Source of the DNA: Rachycentron canadum | Taxonomy: Eukaryota > Chordata > Actinopteri > Carangiformes > Rachycentridae | DNA length: 64,000 nucleotides | Assembly: GCA_038496675.1 (NCBI GenBank) | Contig: CM076653.1 | Location: 15,828,478 to 15,892,477, forward strand | Reading direction: 5' to 3' | Part shown: positions 1 to 13,915 of the stretch, in pieces | Position numbering within the stretch: position 1 is the first letter of the stretch | How the letters are laid out: each line of letters begins with the position of its first letter | Translations under genes and position numbers: made by a program | The notes under the pieces: model-generated | Seen by the model: only the letters and a program-made list of their open reading frames with translations | Database searches by the model: none | What the model was told of the DNA's origin: nothing

Positions 1-292
1 CCCCTGCTTTATGGTCTATTTTCCTCTAAATGGACCATCATTTAAAACATGAACATCATGTTGTATTGAAGACTTGAAACTAGAGACTGAGACCATAAAC
101 ATATTAGAAAACATTTACTGAGCTAATAAATCAAGGGAGAAGTAGGGACATTTTCCCATAGACTTCAATACAATCTGACTTCTTCAACAACCAGTGGAGT
201 CGCCCCCTGATGGTCATTAGAGAGAATGAGGGTTTAAGGCTCTTCAACTTTGGCTTCACTTTACAGACCCAGAGTCTTTATATACAGTCTAT
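1..292 (-). mobile_element. interspersed repeat A, copy 1 (cut by left edge)
   Basis: On the minus strand it starts CATAGACTGTATATAAA at about 292 and runs through the GGGGGCGACTCCACTGG and AAATGTCCCTACTTCTCC blocks to the window edge. The same blocks recur at 6.5, 11.8, 47.4 and 49.3 kb; other parts recur at 15.6 and 29.4 kb. The class is unknown: no ORF is shared between copies, and they look like a nonautonomous element. Confidence 0.8.
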
Positions 293-3200
293 GATCTCCA
301 CACAGTTTGTGGAAGCCTGCAGCTGTCCACATCTGTATCCATGTTCAAGTATGAACAAAGCTTTAGTTTCCGCTGCTGATCAGAGAATGCTGACTGCAGA
401 AGAAACAAAACCAGAGGATATAATCTCTCCCAGGCTTAATCTGTTAAATAGTTAACATTCCCAGGTGCAAGTGTTAATGAGCCTGTTCGCTGTCCCACCT
501 TTTCTTGGTCCACCACCCTGTCCTGATGGGTTTCTGTGGGTGCATGAAAATGCTACAACATAACAGTTCACTAGAGAAAAAAGTACATACTTTATGTCTG
601 AAATGTAATACTTACAAAACATATGAGTCATATTACAGTGCGTTTACTCCTACAATTAATACTAGCAGCAGCAGTGGTACATGTACTACTAGTTTCCTAC
701 ACTTTTCTTTGACATTCTGAGACATCTTGAGCTAAAAGAAATTAAATTCCACTGAGGTCTTGAGGCAGAGTCTCTTCAATTATTGCTGAAGCTCCGAGCG
801 GAGACGCCGCTGTAAATGGATAATAATATGCAGTGATTATTGATGTGCAGCAGGCCCTGCTGCTGCAGGATTAATGCCGCTGACGTCTCACACTCATCAG
901 TTTCACTTCCCACTATGCCTATGTAAGGCCTGGGCAGGGAGGCAGTGTGATGATTACTGCTGTGTTCTGCTGTTCATAGATGAGATATGTTGTGTGTGTG
1001 TGTGAGAGAGAGCGAGAGACGGGGAGATTTTCCAGTGGTGAGCTCAGACTTCAAAGGTGTGTCAGGGCATGCAGCGCTCAACCAGCCCGGCGTAGGTGCC
1101 AGCTCTGTGTGGCCATGTAAATTTCATGACAAGTATCTGTCTATGTAGCTATCTAGTTATCAGCCTACCTGCTTACACATGCAGAGTTGGCTTTCAAAAA
1201 TATTTGCACATATAAAGGCCGTTCTCCACGTATACATGTGCACTCACACATCTCTTTTCCTATGTGGTCTTCCCACTGGTGTATTGTGTTTCTCTTCAGC
1301 TTGCCAGCTGTCAAACCCAAGCCAAAGCTTCACTCCACCTCTTTATTTTACCCCTCCTCTCCAGCTTTTTCGCCCTGTTGGCCTGTCTTCCACACCTCTG
1401 CAGCATTTGCCTATCCAGTTCTCTGAACCCAGATCCTCTCTCTGGAGCCGGGCTGTCAAGGCGAACTGAGCCCCAGCTCTGCTTCTTTTTGCCCGAGAAA
1501 GCTGGAAGCTCACTGAACACAGCAAGCAGGGCTGGAAAGTCTAAAAACACGATTACTGAAGTAGAAGTTCTGCTTTAGTTTTACTGAAGTTGAGGTAAAA
1601 ATCAATGGGCTGCTGATGTCAAAGTAAAAAGCAGCATATTTAATGCGTAGACCTTCAAGCTCTGGGTTGTTTTTTCAGGGCCAATTATTATTTTCAGTTT
1701 TGAGATTATTTAGATTTCCACTCCACAAACCTTTAGCACACAGGTGATATCTGTTTGTGGGCGGACAGAGGTGCATGAACGTGTTGATGGGACATACTGA
1801 GCCGTCGTGTAATGTCCTGGTTACGCCATGTGCAGCATAGCAGCACTAGGCCTGTGAGGATAATTGTGCTAATGACAAATTGAACAATATCATGACATGA
1901 CCTGGGTAATTTTTGCTGATATATTGCTGATATTTGCTGATATATAAAAAAAAAAAAATATGCTGAGTCACGTTTTGCTGCTCTCCGTGTCAACGTTTCC
2001 GTGTGGGTGTGGCTCAGGCGGCTCCTCCACATCAAGCATGAACAAAGTGCTGCTACCTGCAGTTCCTCTACAGACCACTGGAGTCTGGCTCAGTCCCATA
2101 GACTCACATGTGCAAATGGCCAACTTTATAGCAGAAATAAACATGTTTGCAGCCCGGAACAAAAACAGTTTTGGTGTCTGTGGCTAATTTCCTCTTTTTC
2201 GTGATAACTGTATTTTTTAGAACGCACCTGTTTGCATTTTATTAAGGTTTAACCTTTATTCCTTTTCTCACCAACATCTATTTCCAAAGATGGAAAGCAA
2301 AAAACAATGTTAACATTTGTCTCTATGACATCTTTTCTTCTACTGACGCATGCTAACCAGCTAGCCATCGGCCCATTTTCTCACTTTCTGATAGTAACCA
2401 CTGTAGCATCCAATTTGTCCTGAATGTGTAGCTGTCCAGAGGTTACAACCTGTCGTATTACTTGTCAAGCAACAACCTGCTCCTGAGGAGAAACCATGTT
2501 CAACAGCAGAAAAAAACCTAAAACAAATAGCCCCTTCGAAGTTGAGTATAACTGAGGGTGTGGCCACTTGGCTAGCGTCTCTGCATCTAGCTTGCTAGCT
2601 GTTTGCTAGGTGTTGCCTCACCATTGGAGGATTTTTCATGTATATATCATACAGGTAATATGACTTGTTGGTTAACTAACAGAACGTGAGGAAACTGGGT
2701 TACACTGCCCCCCGATACACATCACCCACTACAAGTAAATTCCCAAGTATATGAAAGAAGCCACAGAAACATCATCACATCATTATTGGTCATGAATATT
2801 AATTCACAAGGCTTATATAAAGTACTTGTGTAGGCTGGTTTTATACTGAACCAAAGCTGATAGTTTGGACTAGAAACAGACTGAACAGACAACTGAGGTC
2901 AGTCACTCAGAATCAGTGTAGAACTGCACTTAGCTTCGCATTTAGCTTAGTGGGAAATAATGACCACATTTAGTTAGTGGCGAATGACCTTTGAACTGAA
3001 CTGAATGAAGTGATTTGAGACCTCCACCTCTACAGATCAACCTCACCACACTGTGTCAAGGGCTCATTATGTGATGTTACGGAGGTGTGTATGTTTCCTG
3101 CGACATTCGTGTGCATCCTCTCATCTCCGCGCTCCCTTGAGGTCTCTGGGTAGGCATGTAGTGTGATAATTAGAAAAGACTGCATAGCAACATTTGCACA

Positions 3201-6200
3201 TTTGCACCCATGATAGAGGAACTCCTATGAAACCACGGTGTATGTGTTTTTTTTTCATAACGTTGCCATAACCGCCTTTGCTCAGCTGTAATTTACAGTC
3301 CGTTAATTGGCAGCGGTTAAACTAACCCCCGCCTGCATGAGGCTTCACAGATGAGCATTAAAATAAAGCAGGTTTCCAGCTGTGTCCGTCACTTTATGTT
3401 TCTGATAGGGAGCCTTCAGAGAGGAGACTGCGTATCTGTGTCGCTCCACATATTCAGTATTAGCGCCATATCCCCATGTCTGCTCATTAGCAGGCTGCAA
3501 GAGCACACTCGGCCAGTTCTCACATAAACAAAGTTGGAGGGTTTTCAAGGAGTGTGTAATTACATGCAGAGCAAGGGACCAGGATGTTAGATTCCTGTCA
3601 ACACAGTCTACTACGAGAGTGTGTGAGTGTGTTGTGTTTGCCGTATCAGCAAACAAGACTTGCTCGAGATGTTAAAGATGGTATGTGTATCATTTTGTGT
3701 TGCCCTAAAAAAATAGTTCCAGATAAACAGAGCTGTGACCTGCCACACACTGCTGTGACTGGTTGTGAATAAAATGTTCTTTCCACCGAGTCTTCAGCAC
3801 GATGCTGTATTCACATACTGGAGCACAGTGTTCCCAGTGTTTTCTGGTTCAAAGAGGACGCTGCAATCTGGTTTCAGCGTTTGATAACAGCCAATATGGA
3901 TTCAGATCAGGTTTCAAGTTGAAACTATGACTGTGACTCCAAACTTTGTGAATAATCTATACTGTAAAAGTGCTGATGTAAAGCACTATCAGCACAGTCT
4001 CCAGAGAAATAACACATGACTTTGCAGCAAACAGTAACATTCAGCACCATCAGCCCATCCAGGAAATAGTGTGACCATAATATAGTGCTGTGAAATGATG
4101 GCTGTGAATGTCAGACTGATGAATATGTGTAACAAGTTCGTCTTCAATACGAGTTTGTGTCAAGTCTCATAGCAGTAACCGGCACTGTTTTTTTTTTTTT
4201 TTCTCTTTAAAGGGGCCGTTTGCTATGGATTTTGCTATTGCTACATTAGCATTAGCAGCTGTTTACTTACATGAGTTCTATCAGCAATAAGCAAGAAAAC
4301 TGCATGTCAGCCTAAATTAGTCTCGTTCCATTCATTGGTTGTATGATTACCCTGTTATTATAACACCTGCTGTGATGTGATGCTGCAGAGGTTCAGGCCA
4401 TCACAGACGCCACAGCTCTGCACTTCACATTGCTCTTTTTCATATTACAGCTCTCCTCTGCCGCCATGTTTCTGGAGGCTCTCACATATTGCAGGATGTG
4501 AAACTGACAGTAGTAGTAGATTTTAAAATAAGAGTAAACATCTGTTTTGGTTTTCTACAGATGATTTTTTTGTTTTGGTTCTTGCACACCTTAGATCAAA
4601 CAGGGCTACCTAAATTAATATTTCTGGCTTCGCTACATATGTGTGTGGCGCTTACAAAATATTGCACCAGCCAGTGCAATCGATGTCATTTCATGCTGTA
4701 TTCTGATTGGTTGGACTGGATGTTGGCCATAGCAGGGTCCTGTCAGAGTCTGGCCATAAGCCGTTTTTGGTTGGTGTCTGTCATTCGATGTGTCTCACAG
4801 TGTGACCTGGGACCACTGCTTTAAATTGACCAAAAATCTTACTGTAAACTTAATATCTCAGACAGAATAAAGTGGCTTATTTAAATTTAAATTTAAAGGT
4901 GTCTTCACCTCAAGGTTTGTTTACAACCTGTGCTCAGCTTCGTTACCAGGATTTTCAGGAGCAGTGCCTGCCCAGTTAAAGATTGAAATAGATCAGTCAG
5001 GATGAGACTGAATCTGACACTCCCAGGAGTGTAAATGAAGAAGAAGAGGGACAGGAAGTTTTACAGTATCATCCAGCACTCTCCAAGTGGCTGACAATAA
5101 TTCTGTTGTGCCATAAGACAGGAAGGAAGCTACCATTTTCATTTTTTTCACAATGCTAGTGTTTTTCACCAAAAACCTTAACACAAGCTCCACTTATTAT
5201 GTTATTAGCATTTTAAAACTATTGAACTGAAAAACAAGGTGGTTACTGAAGTTTTGAATTTAATTTCAGTTCAGTTGTTTGTTGACATTGTTGAAGGTCA
5301 TAGATCATAACTGTTGCCTTCCAGTTAAAAGATTTGATTCCCATTGCCAAGAAGCAGTAGCTTTACCTTTCAGCCGCTGTTTACTCAAATTGTACTAATG
5401 TTTCAAAGTGAGTACAGCTTCAAAGTTTTACATAACAGTTAGCTACTTTAGCTAGCTCGCTGTTACGTGTGCTTATTTACTGAAGTGCTTCTACTTTCCC
5501 ATGTGCCTTCTCTGACGTCTAAATCCTTCAAACTCTAATTTAAATTACTCTGAATGTGAATGCCTTTGTGAGAATAATAGGGCTAAAGAAACCACTGAAT
5601 CTTATCTTTTCTCATATGAAATTTACACTTCTGGCGCTGACCTGAAACAGATCTCAGTTCGTAGCCTCAGCACATTCAGCTGAAGTGATTCTCTTTTGAC
5701 AGGAGCAAAAAGTAAAAGACAAGGAAATGGGAATGTGATATGTTGACTCGCCAGCCCGGTAATCCTAGATGACTGCATCCCTCAGGGTGTTCCTCTATCA
5801 TCTGAGAGTCACTTTCAGCTCTGGCTTTGTGAAACTCTGAACCTTCAGGGTTGCAACACAAACCAACTTTGGTTGGCATTGTGGGCACTGAGGAGGATGT
5901 GTTGTTTTTCCATCTGTTTTGACTCAACAATGCACAGCCTGACCAGCTCCATGTCACAAACACAAGCAAGATGCATTTCAGTCTCTTTTTGCAAGATGTG
6001 GGAAATTCAATATCTTCTTTACTCATATAAATTCAAGTTGTGTGTGAAAAACAAGAAATACAAGGCAATCATTCATCTTATGTGTGCAGTACTTTTCACA
6101 TTCAACCTGACACAAGAAAGTCTAACCTGCATCAGGATCAGTAACATACCCAGCTCAGATTTAGAGTCAATTTAATCCCTCCAACTTTGTAGTTAGAAAA

Positions 6201-6484
6201 CTTCAACATGTAATTTCCTAGCATACTGGCAGAAAAAGAGTACCTGTCCCTTAAATGGGGCCGCAGCATAGTGGTCAGCAATAAACTGAGCATAGGGGTC
6301 CTCAGATCCTGGATTAAGATTTTTTTTTGTCTATCTCCACAAAGAAAACTATTTGTTGCCTAAATTGTGTGAGTTTCCAATAGGCCTATGTCGTCCATAT
6401 TTCACCCATATAACTCCCATATGAGTTAAGAGAGCAGTTAGCATTACCTTAAAACAAGATGGTCCTATGTTTGGATAACTAACT
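293..6484. other. intergenic stretch, no gene recognised
   Basis: Apart from repeat B at 2.03-2.25 kb, I see no exon, RNA gene or named element. Short ORFs here lack family resemblance. A stretch near 780-960 has a mixed composition with TAATTA-like and GATTAATG words and could be an enhancer, but that is a guess. Confidence 0.6.
2030..2250 (+). mobile_element. interspersed repeat B, copy 1
   Basis: It shares with 60,380-60,615 the blocks CTCTACAGACCACTGGAGTC, CAGTCCCATAGACTC, CAACTTTATAGCAGAAA, AACATGTTTGCAGCC and CATTTTATTAAG. By eye it may be part of the same composite family as repeat A. Class unknown. Confidence 0.65.
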
Positions 6485-6930
6485 GCAAAGTGAAGCCAAG
6501 TGCCTTCATGGGGCGACTTCACTGGTTGAAAAGTCAGATTGTTATTCTATGTGAAAATGTCCCTACTTCTCCCTTGATTTATTAGCTCAGTAAATGTTTT
6601 CCTAATGAGTTTATGGTCTCAGTCTCTAGTTTCAAGTCTTCAATACAACATGATGTTAATTTTTTAAATGATGGTCCATTTAGAGGAAAATAGACCATAA
6701 AGCAGGGGCGTGGCTACTGTGTGATTGACAGACTGTACAGCACAATCAGAATAGAGGACAGAGCAGGTCAGATCCACCCCTCACTCCTCCTCAGCTCCAG
6801 ATTCACCTCCTAATATAGTTTCTATTGGTTTAAAAAAAAAACCAAGATTGTGACAGACAAATTACAAACTGGAGGCTTCAAAACAGCAGCTCACAAACCA
6901 GTGGGTGACATTACAGAGGGTTGACACAAA
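6485..6930 (+). mobile_element. interspersed repeat A, copy 2
   Basis: The order of blocks is the same as in the 11.8 kb copy: AAGTGAAGCC, GGGGCGACTTCACTGG, AAATGTCCCTACTTCTCC, ATGGTCCATTTAGAGG, GATCCACCCCTCACTCC, AAATTACAAACTGGAGGC and GGGTGACAT at the end. It is opposite in orientation to copy 1, with about 6 kb between them. Confidence 0.8.
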
Positions 6931-8608
6931 TTAGAAAGCATTAGCCTGAATTTGAAATCGTTTGGCACATGACCAATGTAATTCCAATATTAAGTCATCA
7001 TTTAGATCTTTATTGGATAGATGTTCCATTGTTCATCAGCTGTTCACTAACATTTGCTGTTTGGTACCAAGTGCGAGGTTTGGACTGACTGGCTGTGGGT
7101 CTGGATGAGTAAAGAGACAAAGAGATATTTGAGGTGATTTCTTTACAGGTACCATCACACATTTAGTCAAATCACTCTGCTGCATGGTGAGGTAGCTGAC
7201 AACTAGACATGGTAACTGGACATTTCATTTTTTAGATACAAGAAGCACCCCCTCATCCCACAGCAGCCCGCCAACATTTTCCCTAATCTCAATTTAGCCC
7301 CTGATTAGTTTAATTAGCACTTCATGAAATGCCTGATTTTGCTATTGCAAAGGCACGCACTTTAAAGAGACAGTATACCTTTCGATGCCAGTTCTGCCCC
7401 GTATGTGATGTTACTCTCTTTTACTCTTTGCACTCAGTGAATATGAGCAGTGAATCCGATGCACTCCTAGATTTGCATAATGTGCAAATAGCTGTTGCAA
7501 GGGTCTCAAATAGAGACTGGATCTGGGTTAGTGTTTAGTGTGCATATAATATCAGAATATTAAATGTATATAGTACAAAATTCACATGTCCAAAGCACCT
7601 CTTGTGGGTTTTAATGATACAGAAACATCACAAACATCTTAGAAATGCCCAATATAAAGAGTCACATGTACCCCCATGCATGTAAATGTATGGTTATATC
7701 CAGCACATTCACCCGTAATTGTGTATCTGCACATACACACAGACGTATACAATAGATTACAACCCACGTTTCAACATCTGAGACACTCAGATGTAAAAAC
7801 AGATGGGATTTCCCTTGTATCTCTCTCTGCACACACGCACATACACACATGCACACACACTTCTCCCAAAATGCAGCTTTAATCCCTTAAAGATCGCGAA
7901 CTCATGATTTCCCTCCCCACAGACCCGACCGCAGCCGGACCTTCGTCTCCCAGCTAATTGTGAACATATGTGACACTCAGGGGCCGAAAGCCCAACACTG
8001 GGTAAAATATGATCTGCTCCAAATCGTACCAGAAATCTCCATGCAGTGGTGGAAGACCAAATATCCTATTGTTTATGTAATTTATATGTTTGCATGTGGA
8101 TGGGGCCAACGGAAGAATGCAGAAACTCTCTGGAAAATATGTTGAACTGCTTCAATGGAGCAGATTGTCACAAATGTATTGTTCTTTTTTAAATCATATT
8201 GTGCAATGAGATAAATTTGGGTACCAGCATTTGTGTTTTAATTGTGAGATTAGTTTGGATGCAGAATATTTCTGAATAAAAATATTACATTGAATCCCAG
8301 AGACTTGAGGACAGGCCAAGCTGCAGGATTTACATTTTAAATAATGTGTCATCACATAAAGACACAAGACAACATGACCCGTATTTATAGCATTACAAAC
8401 ATTAAAACTGAGTAAATAGAGAAATTATCATTGTCATTGTTTAATGTTTAAGTTGATCTCATCTTTTTGTGAGTTGCCAGCTGTCCCACATCCTGATGCC
8501 CGTCTTAGGAGAAAAGAACAAACATGATTTACAGCCATGTTTTCAGCTCTGTGAGGCTTTACTTACAGGCACAGTACATTGTACCCAGTGGCCATGGTTA
8601 CAGTCATA

Positions 8609-8611
<3 letters not shown>

Positions 8612-8658
<47 letters not shown>
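8612..8658. repeat. (TA)n microsatellite
   Basis: An uninterrupted AT dinucleotide tract of about 46 bp. Confidence 0.95.
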
Positions 8659-8661
<3 letters not shown>

Positions 8662-10592
8662 CGTAGACGCCACATTGGCACCTCATCAACGTAGCTACCA
8701 TATTGGACCAGGCAAGACTGCTCAGATGTAAGTTTTTCTGCTTACAAAGCACAAAAATATTCACATATTTCAACTGTTTATAAAAAAGGACTCGTTGAAG
8801 TCGACTGAGTAATGTAAACATTAAAGTGCTTTTCATTCAGGAAAAACTGCAGCTCCCCTGTTTACTTGTATTTGTTTACAGGCCAGTCCTGCCCGGTCCA
8901 GTATGGGTGTGGCACTGGCGTACAATACAGCAACACGTTGTGCAATGTTTATCACGATCAAAATAAAACTGGTGAGACTGTGATGCAGTTTGCTCTAGAG
9001 AACGCAAACTTGTTCCCATTAAACAAAACACAAACACAAAAAAAAGCATGCATGGACATTGACACTGGCATTTCTATTTTGTGAAAATAGAGTCACAAAA
9101 TAGAAGTTGTTACATGATAACTGATTACTGGATGTGACCTTCTTCATGGCTGAACAGGAGAACCAGTAGACTGTAATGTCAGTATTAAGTTTCATCGTAG
9201 TCTAATCCATCCAGTTGGTGGGATGTTTCATTAAATGAACCTTGACTTTTCAGTGGCTTAAGTATCAGAATTAATTGCCTGGAAACCATAAATATAACTA
9301 TATTAAATTTCATGGTGCTCCCATCTAATATTTCACTAAAAACCACTAAAGACATCACAAGTTCAAGTATCAAGAACTTCAAGGAGTCATCCTCTGGACC
9401 AAAGAGGTGGAGTCTAGAGCCATGCTGTTAGCAGGGCTAGAACAACCATGAAGCCATTTAAACACAGTTCTTAACACAATGTTCATGAGCACATTTAGAC
9501 AGATTTCACTCCATTTCCATGTCCAACAGTATTGTTAGCTGGCCTTATTGTTAAAACAGCAGACACTCTTCAACACAGCAGGAGAGATGCAGGGCGGATG
9601 AGCGGCTCCTTATTTCTCATTGTTCTAAGCCGGGGCTGCTCTTGAGCCTCTGGCCATAAAAATTGTGAAAGTTAATTGTGCCATGAGCTCACACTTGCTC
9701 CCAGATTCATTAAAATGGAGCCTTAAGTCTGAATACTGCTCAATATGTTGTTGTTTTTTTTTCCAGCCTTTTGTTCCAGCTTTCGCTTTCTGGGTCAGTT
9801 TGATGTTGCCTGAGGGTGATGGTGTGTAAATAGGAGCAGTTTCTGTTTTGATATTGACCTGTGCTCCTGCGGGAGCTTCTCTCTCAGTTCTTCACTGAGA
9901 TCCCAGGTGACTCAATCATTCCTCTCCTCGCTGGGGCTGCGGGGGCTGTTCTTGTTGTTCAAATGGAGACAGAGAAGATGCTGCATGTGACTTGGCCCAG
10001 AAGAGTTGATTCTGACTTCCCCACAGCATAACTGTATGTTGAAAGAGACCACCCTGCTGCTCTGGGTCCTTCTCATGTAGCCGCACCTTCATCTCCAACA
10101 ACCAGAGTCATGTTAAGTAGGTTCCAGGGAGATGAGTGGAGAGAGCTTTTATTTGTCTGTTTCAGACACTTTGATTTTTTTTTTTTTCTTTTTCTTATTA
10201 AACTTAGTGAGTCAGTTGTTGCCTTGGTCTCAGTAAGGTCTTGTTTTTGAGATGAAGCCTGAATTGAATTACAATTTAAAATATGTGAGAGGTGAAGAGT
10301 TCATTTTCAAACAGCATTATTCTATGAAACCAGCATTTGATGTTTCTATGATCCATGACACAACATTACCCACATTTCTATTGTTGTAACCATGACACTG
10401 AAGGTTGTCTAATCTTTAGGAAATACTGAGCGATGTGAGCTGTGTTCCAAGAGGCTGCATCCTTCACGTCTACCTCTGTAGACGTTGTAGACCACGAAGG
10501 CCAAATTGAGTCTGGTTTAGGGAGGATTTTTGCTTTGCGTCATCAGCTGTTCCCACCCTTACCATTGAGTCAGAAACCACAATTCCCTTTTG

Positions 10593-10845
10593 CCTAGCAA
10601 CCTTGACAATGCATAGACTTTTTTTTCACAAAAACCTGAGGTTTTAAGGCCCTTGGTTTTAACAGTTGCACCGTTAGTTGAAACCCAATACTGTAATCCT
10701 CAGGCTGTATGTTGGTGGTTTTTGCTGCCATATTATTTTAATTACCGACATGCAATGAATGTTGGAATAGGTTGGGCCATGAAGGATCCACCCATTGGAT
10801 TCCTTGTTTCCCAGGAAAAGGAGGACACATTTGTTGGCCACATAT
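10593..10845 (+). repeat. dispersed repeat C, copy 1
   Basis: Aligns by eye with 34133-34395 along its whole length. Both have GCAACCTTGACAATG, AGTTGCAC, GAAACCCAATAC or GAGACCCAATAC, CCATATTA, AAGGATCCA and a terminal AAAAGGAGG. Identity appears to be about 70-80%. Class unknown. Confidence 0.75.
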
Positions 10846-11796
10846 GAAGGAGCCTACAAACTTAGACAGTCTAGTCGCACCGACTGTGATTCATTTGGTC
10901 TTCAAATGCAGCCTCTAAAGGATGAAACCCTGAACTGGGACACAGCTGTGATCTTTTCCTAAATCTAACCAAGCCCAATGGTTCCATAAGGTTAGCTGCA
11001 TGTTAATTATAGCAAGCATGGCGATGACTGTTGGTGCACCTGCTGCTGTAGGGGCACAATTTCAGGTGAGCTTCCTGTGGGTTGTATCACAGGGTTGTGG
11101 GTTGTATACATTGTGTATGGTTGTTCAGGGTGGAGGTTGTTTTTAAGGCAGAGCACTTCAGCTACGGTGTAGATAATGAATTAGGTCCTGCCATCAGATG
11201 CAAGGAAACAAAGGTACAAACAGGGACGCAGCTCCACCTGCACATCACCTTTGACTCCTTTGTCTCCTTGTTATTGACAAATGTTAACTTCCTGACTGAT
11301 GTGAGGTGCTGACCATAAAAAAATCCATGACCGTCTTCCGAGTAACAAGGGAAAACCAAATCCAGCCAGAACTGATCACTAAACAGGCTGGATGGTAAAC
11401 AGCTTAGTGCAGGAGGCAGTTCGACAGTTCCAGCTGTTGGGGCGCACCTGTAACATTAAACACACTGTTGCATCATTAATTCACCCCTCAGCTTCTCTGC
11501 TACAAACGTGATGCACACAGTCGAATGTGAAGCTTGTTCTGATGCTACTGAATCAATTAGACATGTAATTTGTGTATTTCCCAGTTCTGGTTTATGGGGT
11601 CTAATCTCGGTCAAACTGAGGTTTACAGCTCTGTCACATTTGTTATGTTGCAGTGACTTTTGCCAGAAAATGTTGGTGTTTCTGTTGTTAATTTTGTTTT
11701 CTTACAATTGTACTGTCCAACAATTTGGACAAGAAAATACATCCTGGTCATTTCTAGTTGTCACTGGCTGTTTCTGTTATTTCAAATGCATGTGCA

Positions 11797-12309
11797 CCAT
11801 AGACTGTATATAAACCTGGACCTGGACTTTTCTGTAAAGTGAAGCCGATGAAGAGCCTTAAACCTTCATTCTCTCTAAAGACCATCAGGGGGCGACTCCA
11901 CTGGTTGTTAAAGAAGTCAGATTGAATTGAAGTCTATGGGAAAATGTCCCTACTTCTCCCTTGATTTATTAGCTCAGTAAATGTTTTCCTAATGAGTTTA
12001 TGGTCTCAGTCTCTAGTTTCAAGTCTTCAATACAACATGATGTTCATTTTTTAAATGATGGTCCATTTAGAGGAAAATAGACCAGAAAGCAGGGGATGGA
12101 TTAGGGCGTGTCTACTGTATGATTGACAGACTGTACCACCCAATCAGGATAGAGTACAGAGCAGGTCAGATCCACCCCTCACTCCTCCTCAGCTCCACCT
12201 TCTCCAAATATGGTTCCAAAAAACCAAGATGGTTGAAGAGCAAATTACAAACTGGAGACTTTAAAACAGCAGCTCACAAACCAATGGGTGACATCATGGT
12301 GTCTTGACA
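11797..12309 (+). mobile_element. interspersed repeat A, copy 3 (most complete)
   Basis: It runs from CATAGACTGTATATAAACC to GGGTGACATCATGGTGTC, about 510 bp, with all blocks present. It serves as the best reference copy in this window. No transposase or tRNA-like head was recognised. Confidence 0.85.
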
Positions 12310-12362
12310 TTTGATGTGCACACAGGCTAGACACTAGACACTTGCTGCAACACTGGTTTGGT

Positions 12363-12406
12363 GAGATGCCTAACAGGTAACCAGCTGGTTACCTGTTAGG
12401 CATCTC
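12363..12406. repeat. perfect 44-bp palindrome, no spacer
   Basis: Each base from 12363 to 12384 pairs with its mirror from 12406 to 12385, so two 22-bp arms meet without a loop. The centre reads ACCAGCTGGT. The match stops at 12362/12407. It lies 54 bp after the end of repeat A copy 3. Confidence 0.95.
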
Positions 12407-12571
12407 TCTTTCTAGAACACCCTCCAGATCTGCAGCCTGCCCACTCAGTCAGAATATGGAAAGCTTATTTACATTCCTCCATCCTGCGGGAAGAGCTGCA
12501 GGGGTGAGGCAGCAGAGAGGATTCGAGCTGTCTCTGTCCCTGTCCTCATTAGCACAGACCCGGTGTGTTCC

Positions 12572-12573
12572 CC

Positions 12574-12618
<45 letters not shown>

Positions 12619-12643
12619 CCACACACACACACACACACACACA
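12572..12643. repeat. compound CT/CA microsatellite
   Basis: A (CT)n tract to about 12613 is followed, after TTTCTTC, by (CA)n to 12643. It produces spurious ORFs in both strands. Confidence 0.95.
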
Positions 12644-13494
12644 GAAATCTCCAGCTCTAAACAGGCTGACAGTTTGAAGATAGGCCCACTGTGCCGAGCA
12701 GAGCAGAGCAGAGGGCTGTGAGATGAGAAAGCCCCTGAGTAAAGGAGAATGCAGGCGAGCGCTTGTAATTGGGCCCTGAGTATCAGCTGCCAAATATCTC
12801 CTGTTAGTTCTCTGCACTATTTTTCCACCATTACTATGCTAATACTATGCCATCTATGCATGCAAATGAGACAGGGCACACTTGGCAGAGTTCCTGCCCT
12901 TTAGCCGGTCTCTGTCGCAGGGAAAGCACCGCTCACTTTTCTAAACTGATCACTGACACAAAAACACACAGTAGGTGCTTTTACTGCATCCACAGTCTGT
13001 TGCAGACCTGTCAGGAGATGATGATCAGCCTACATCCGTGATCTCAGCCTGACCATGTTCACGACCTCTACAGATCCACTGAGTCTTTAAAGGTATAATC
13101 TGTAACTTCTCCACATTCAAATCTGTGGCTTTGATCTAAGTAACACTCTGTTTTATTGGTTGCCTGTCAGTGACGTCATGTCCTTGGTGGTTTATTTGAA
13201 GCAGATGAAGGATAAGTCACGTGTGCAGATGAACCTCAAGCACCTGCCCTTTTGGTCTCTGATGAGGCAAGTGCCCACTCTTCTGTTTCTTCTTCTAATT
13301 TTATATTTTAGTGTTTTAATTTGGCTTCAGAAAAAGCAGCTATACGGTCAGGCCCTTGAAGTTGGGCACATTTTTGGGAAATTGGCTCTTAATTATCATG
13401 CACAAAATAGTATTGTATTAATATTGTTTTTTTTTACAGTGTGGCATTGTTTCCTGTGTTGTTCTTGTGATAAATGTAGAAATGGTCAATGTGT

Positions 13495-13516
13495 GTATAT
13501 ATATATATATATATAT
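13495..13516. repeat. (TA)n microsatellite
   Basis: A short AT dinucleotide tract of about 22 bp after GTGTG. Confidence 0.9.
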
Positions 13517-13712
13517 GACAACACATATTCTGCAAATACTCACAATGTGTTTCCAGGGGACACAAAGAAGTGATGAACCTGGCTGGGACAAACTTGTTCA
13601 ATGAGTTATGACTTTTGAAGCTAAAAGCATTAAACAACTAGTGCACGTGGACATATTATAAAACATTATAATACATTATTATGTGTCCAAGCATGAGAAA
13701 GACAGGAAAGTC

Positions 13713-13751
<39 letters not shown>

Positions 13752-13773
13752 GGGAGAGAGAGTGAGAGAGAGG
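13713..13773. repeat. (GA)n microsatellite, interrupted
   Basis: A GA-rich tract with a few interruptions, just upstream of the first copy of the 0.55 kb duplication. Confidence 0.9.
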
Positions 13774-13915
13774 GGAGGTGAACTGCAGCAAAGAGCCACA
13801 GGTCAGACTTGAATCCAGGCACCTGTGATCTCCTGGAAATTATTCCTTTGTGTTGTGAAATTGATGAAGATTGAAGATGTTTTCTGAATTTGTTTGTGTT
13901 TTGTCTGTTTGCACG

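Larger units (their letters stand above)
6931..11796. other. intergenic stretch, no gene recognised
   Basis: Holds the TA microsatellite at 8.6 kb and repeat C at 10.6 kb. The remainder shows nothing that I can name. Confidence 0.6.

Noticed and set aside
12449..12817. 122-codon minus-strand ORF
   Set aside because: Largely made by the CT/CA microsatellite (runs of CV and ER), with no domain.
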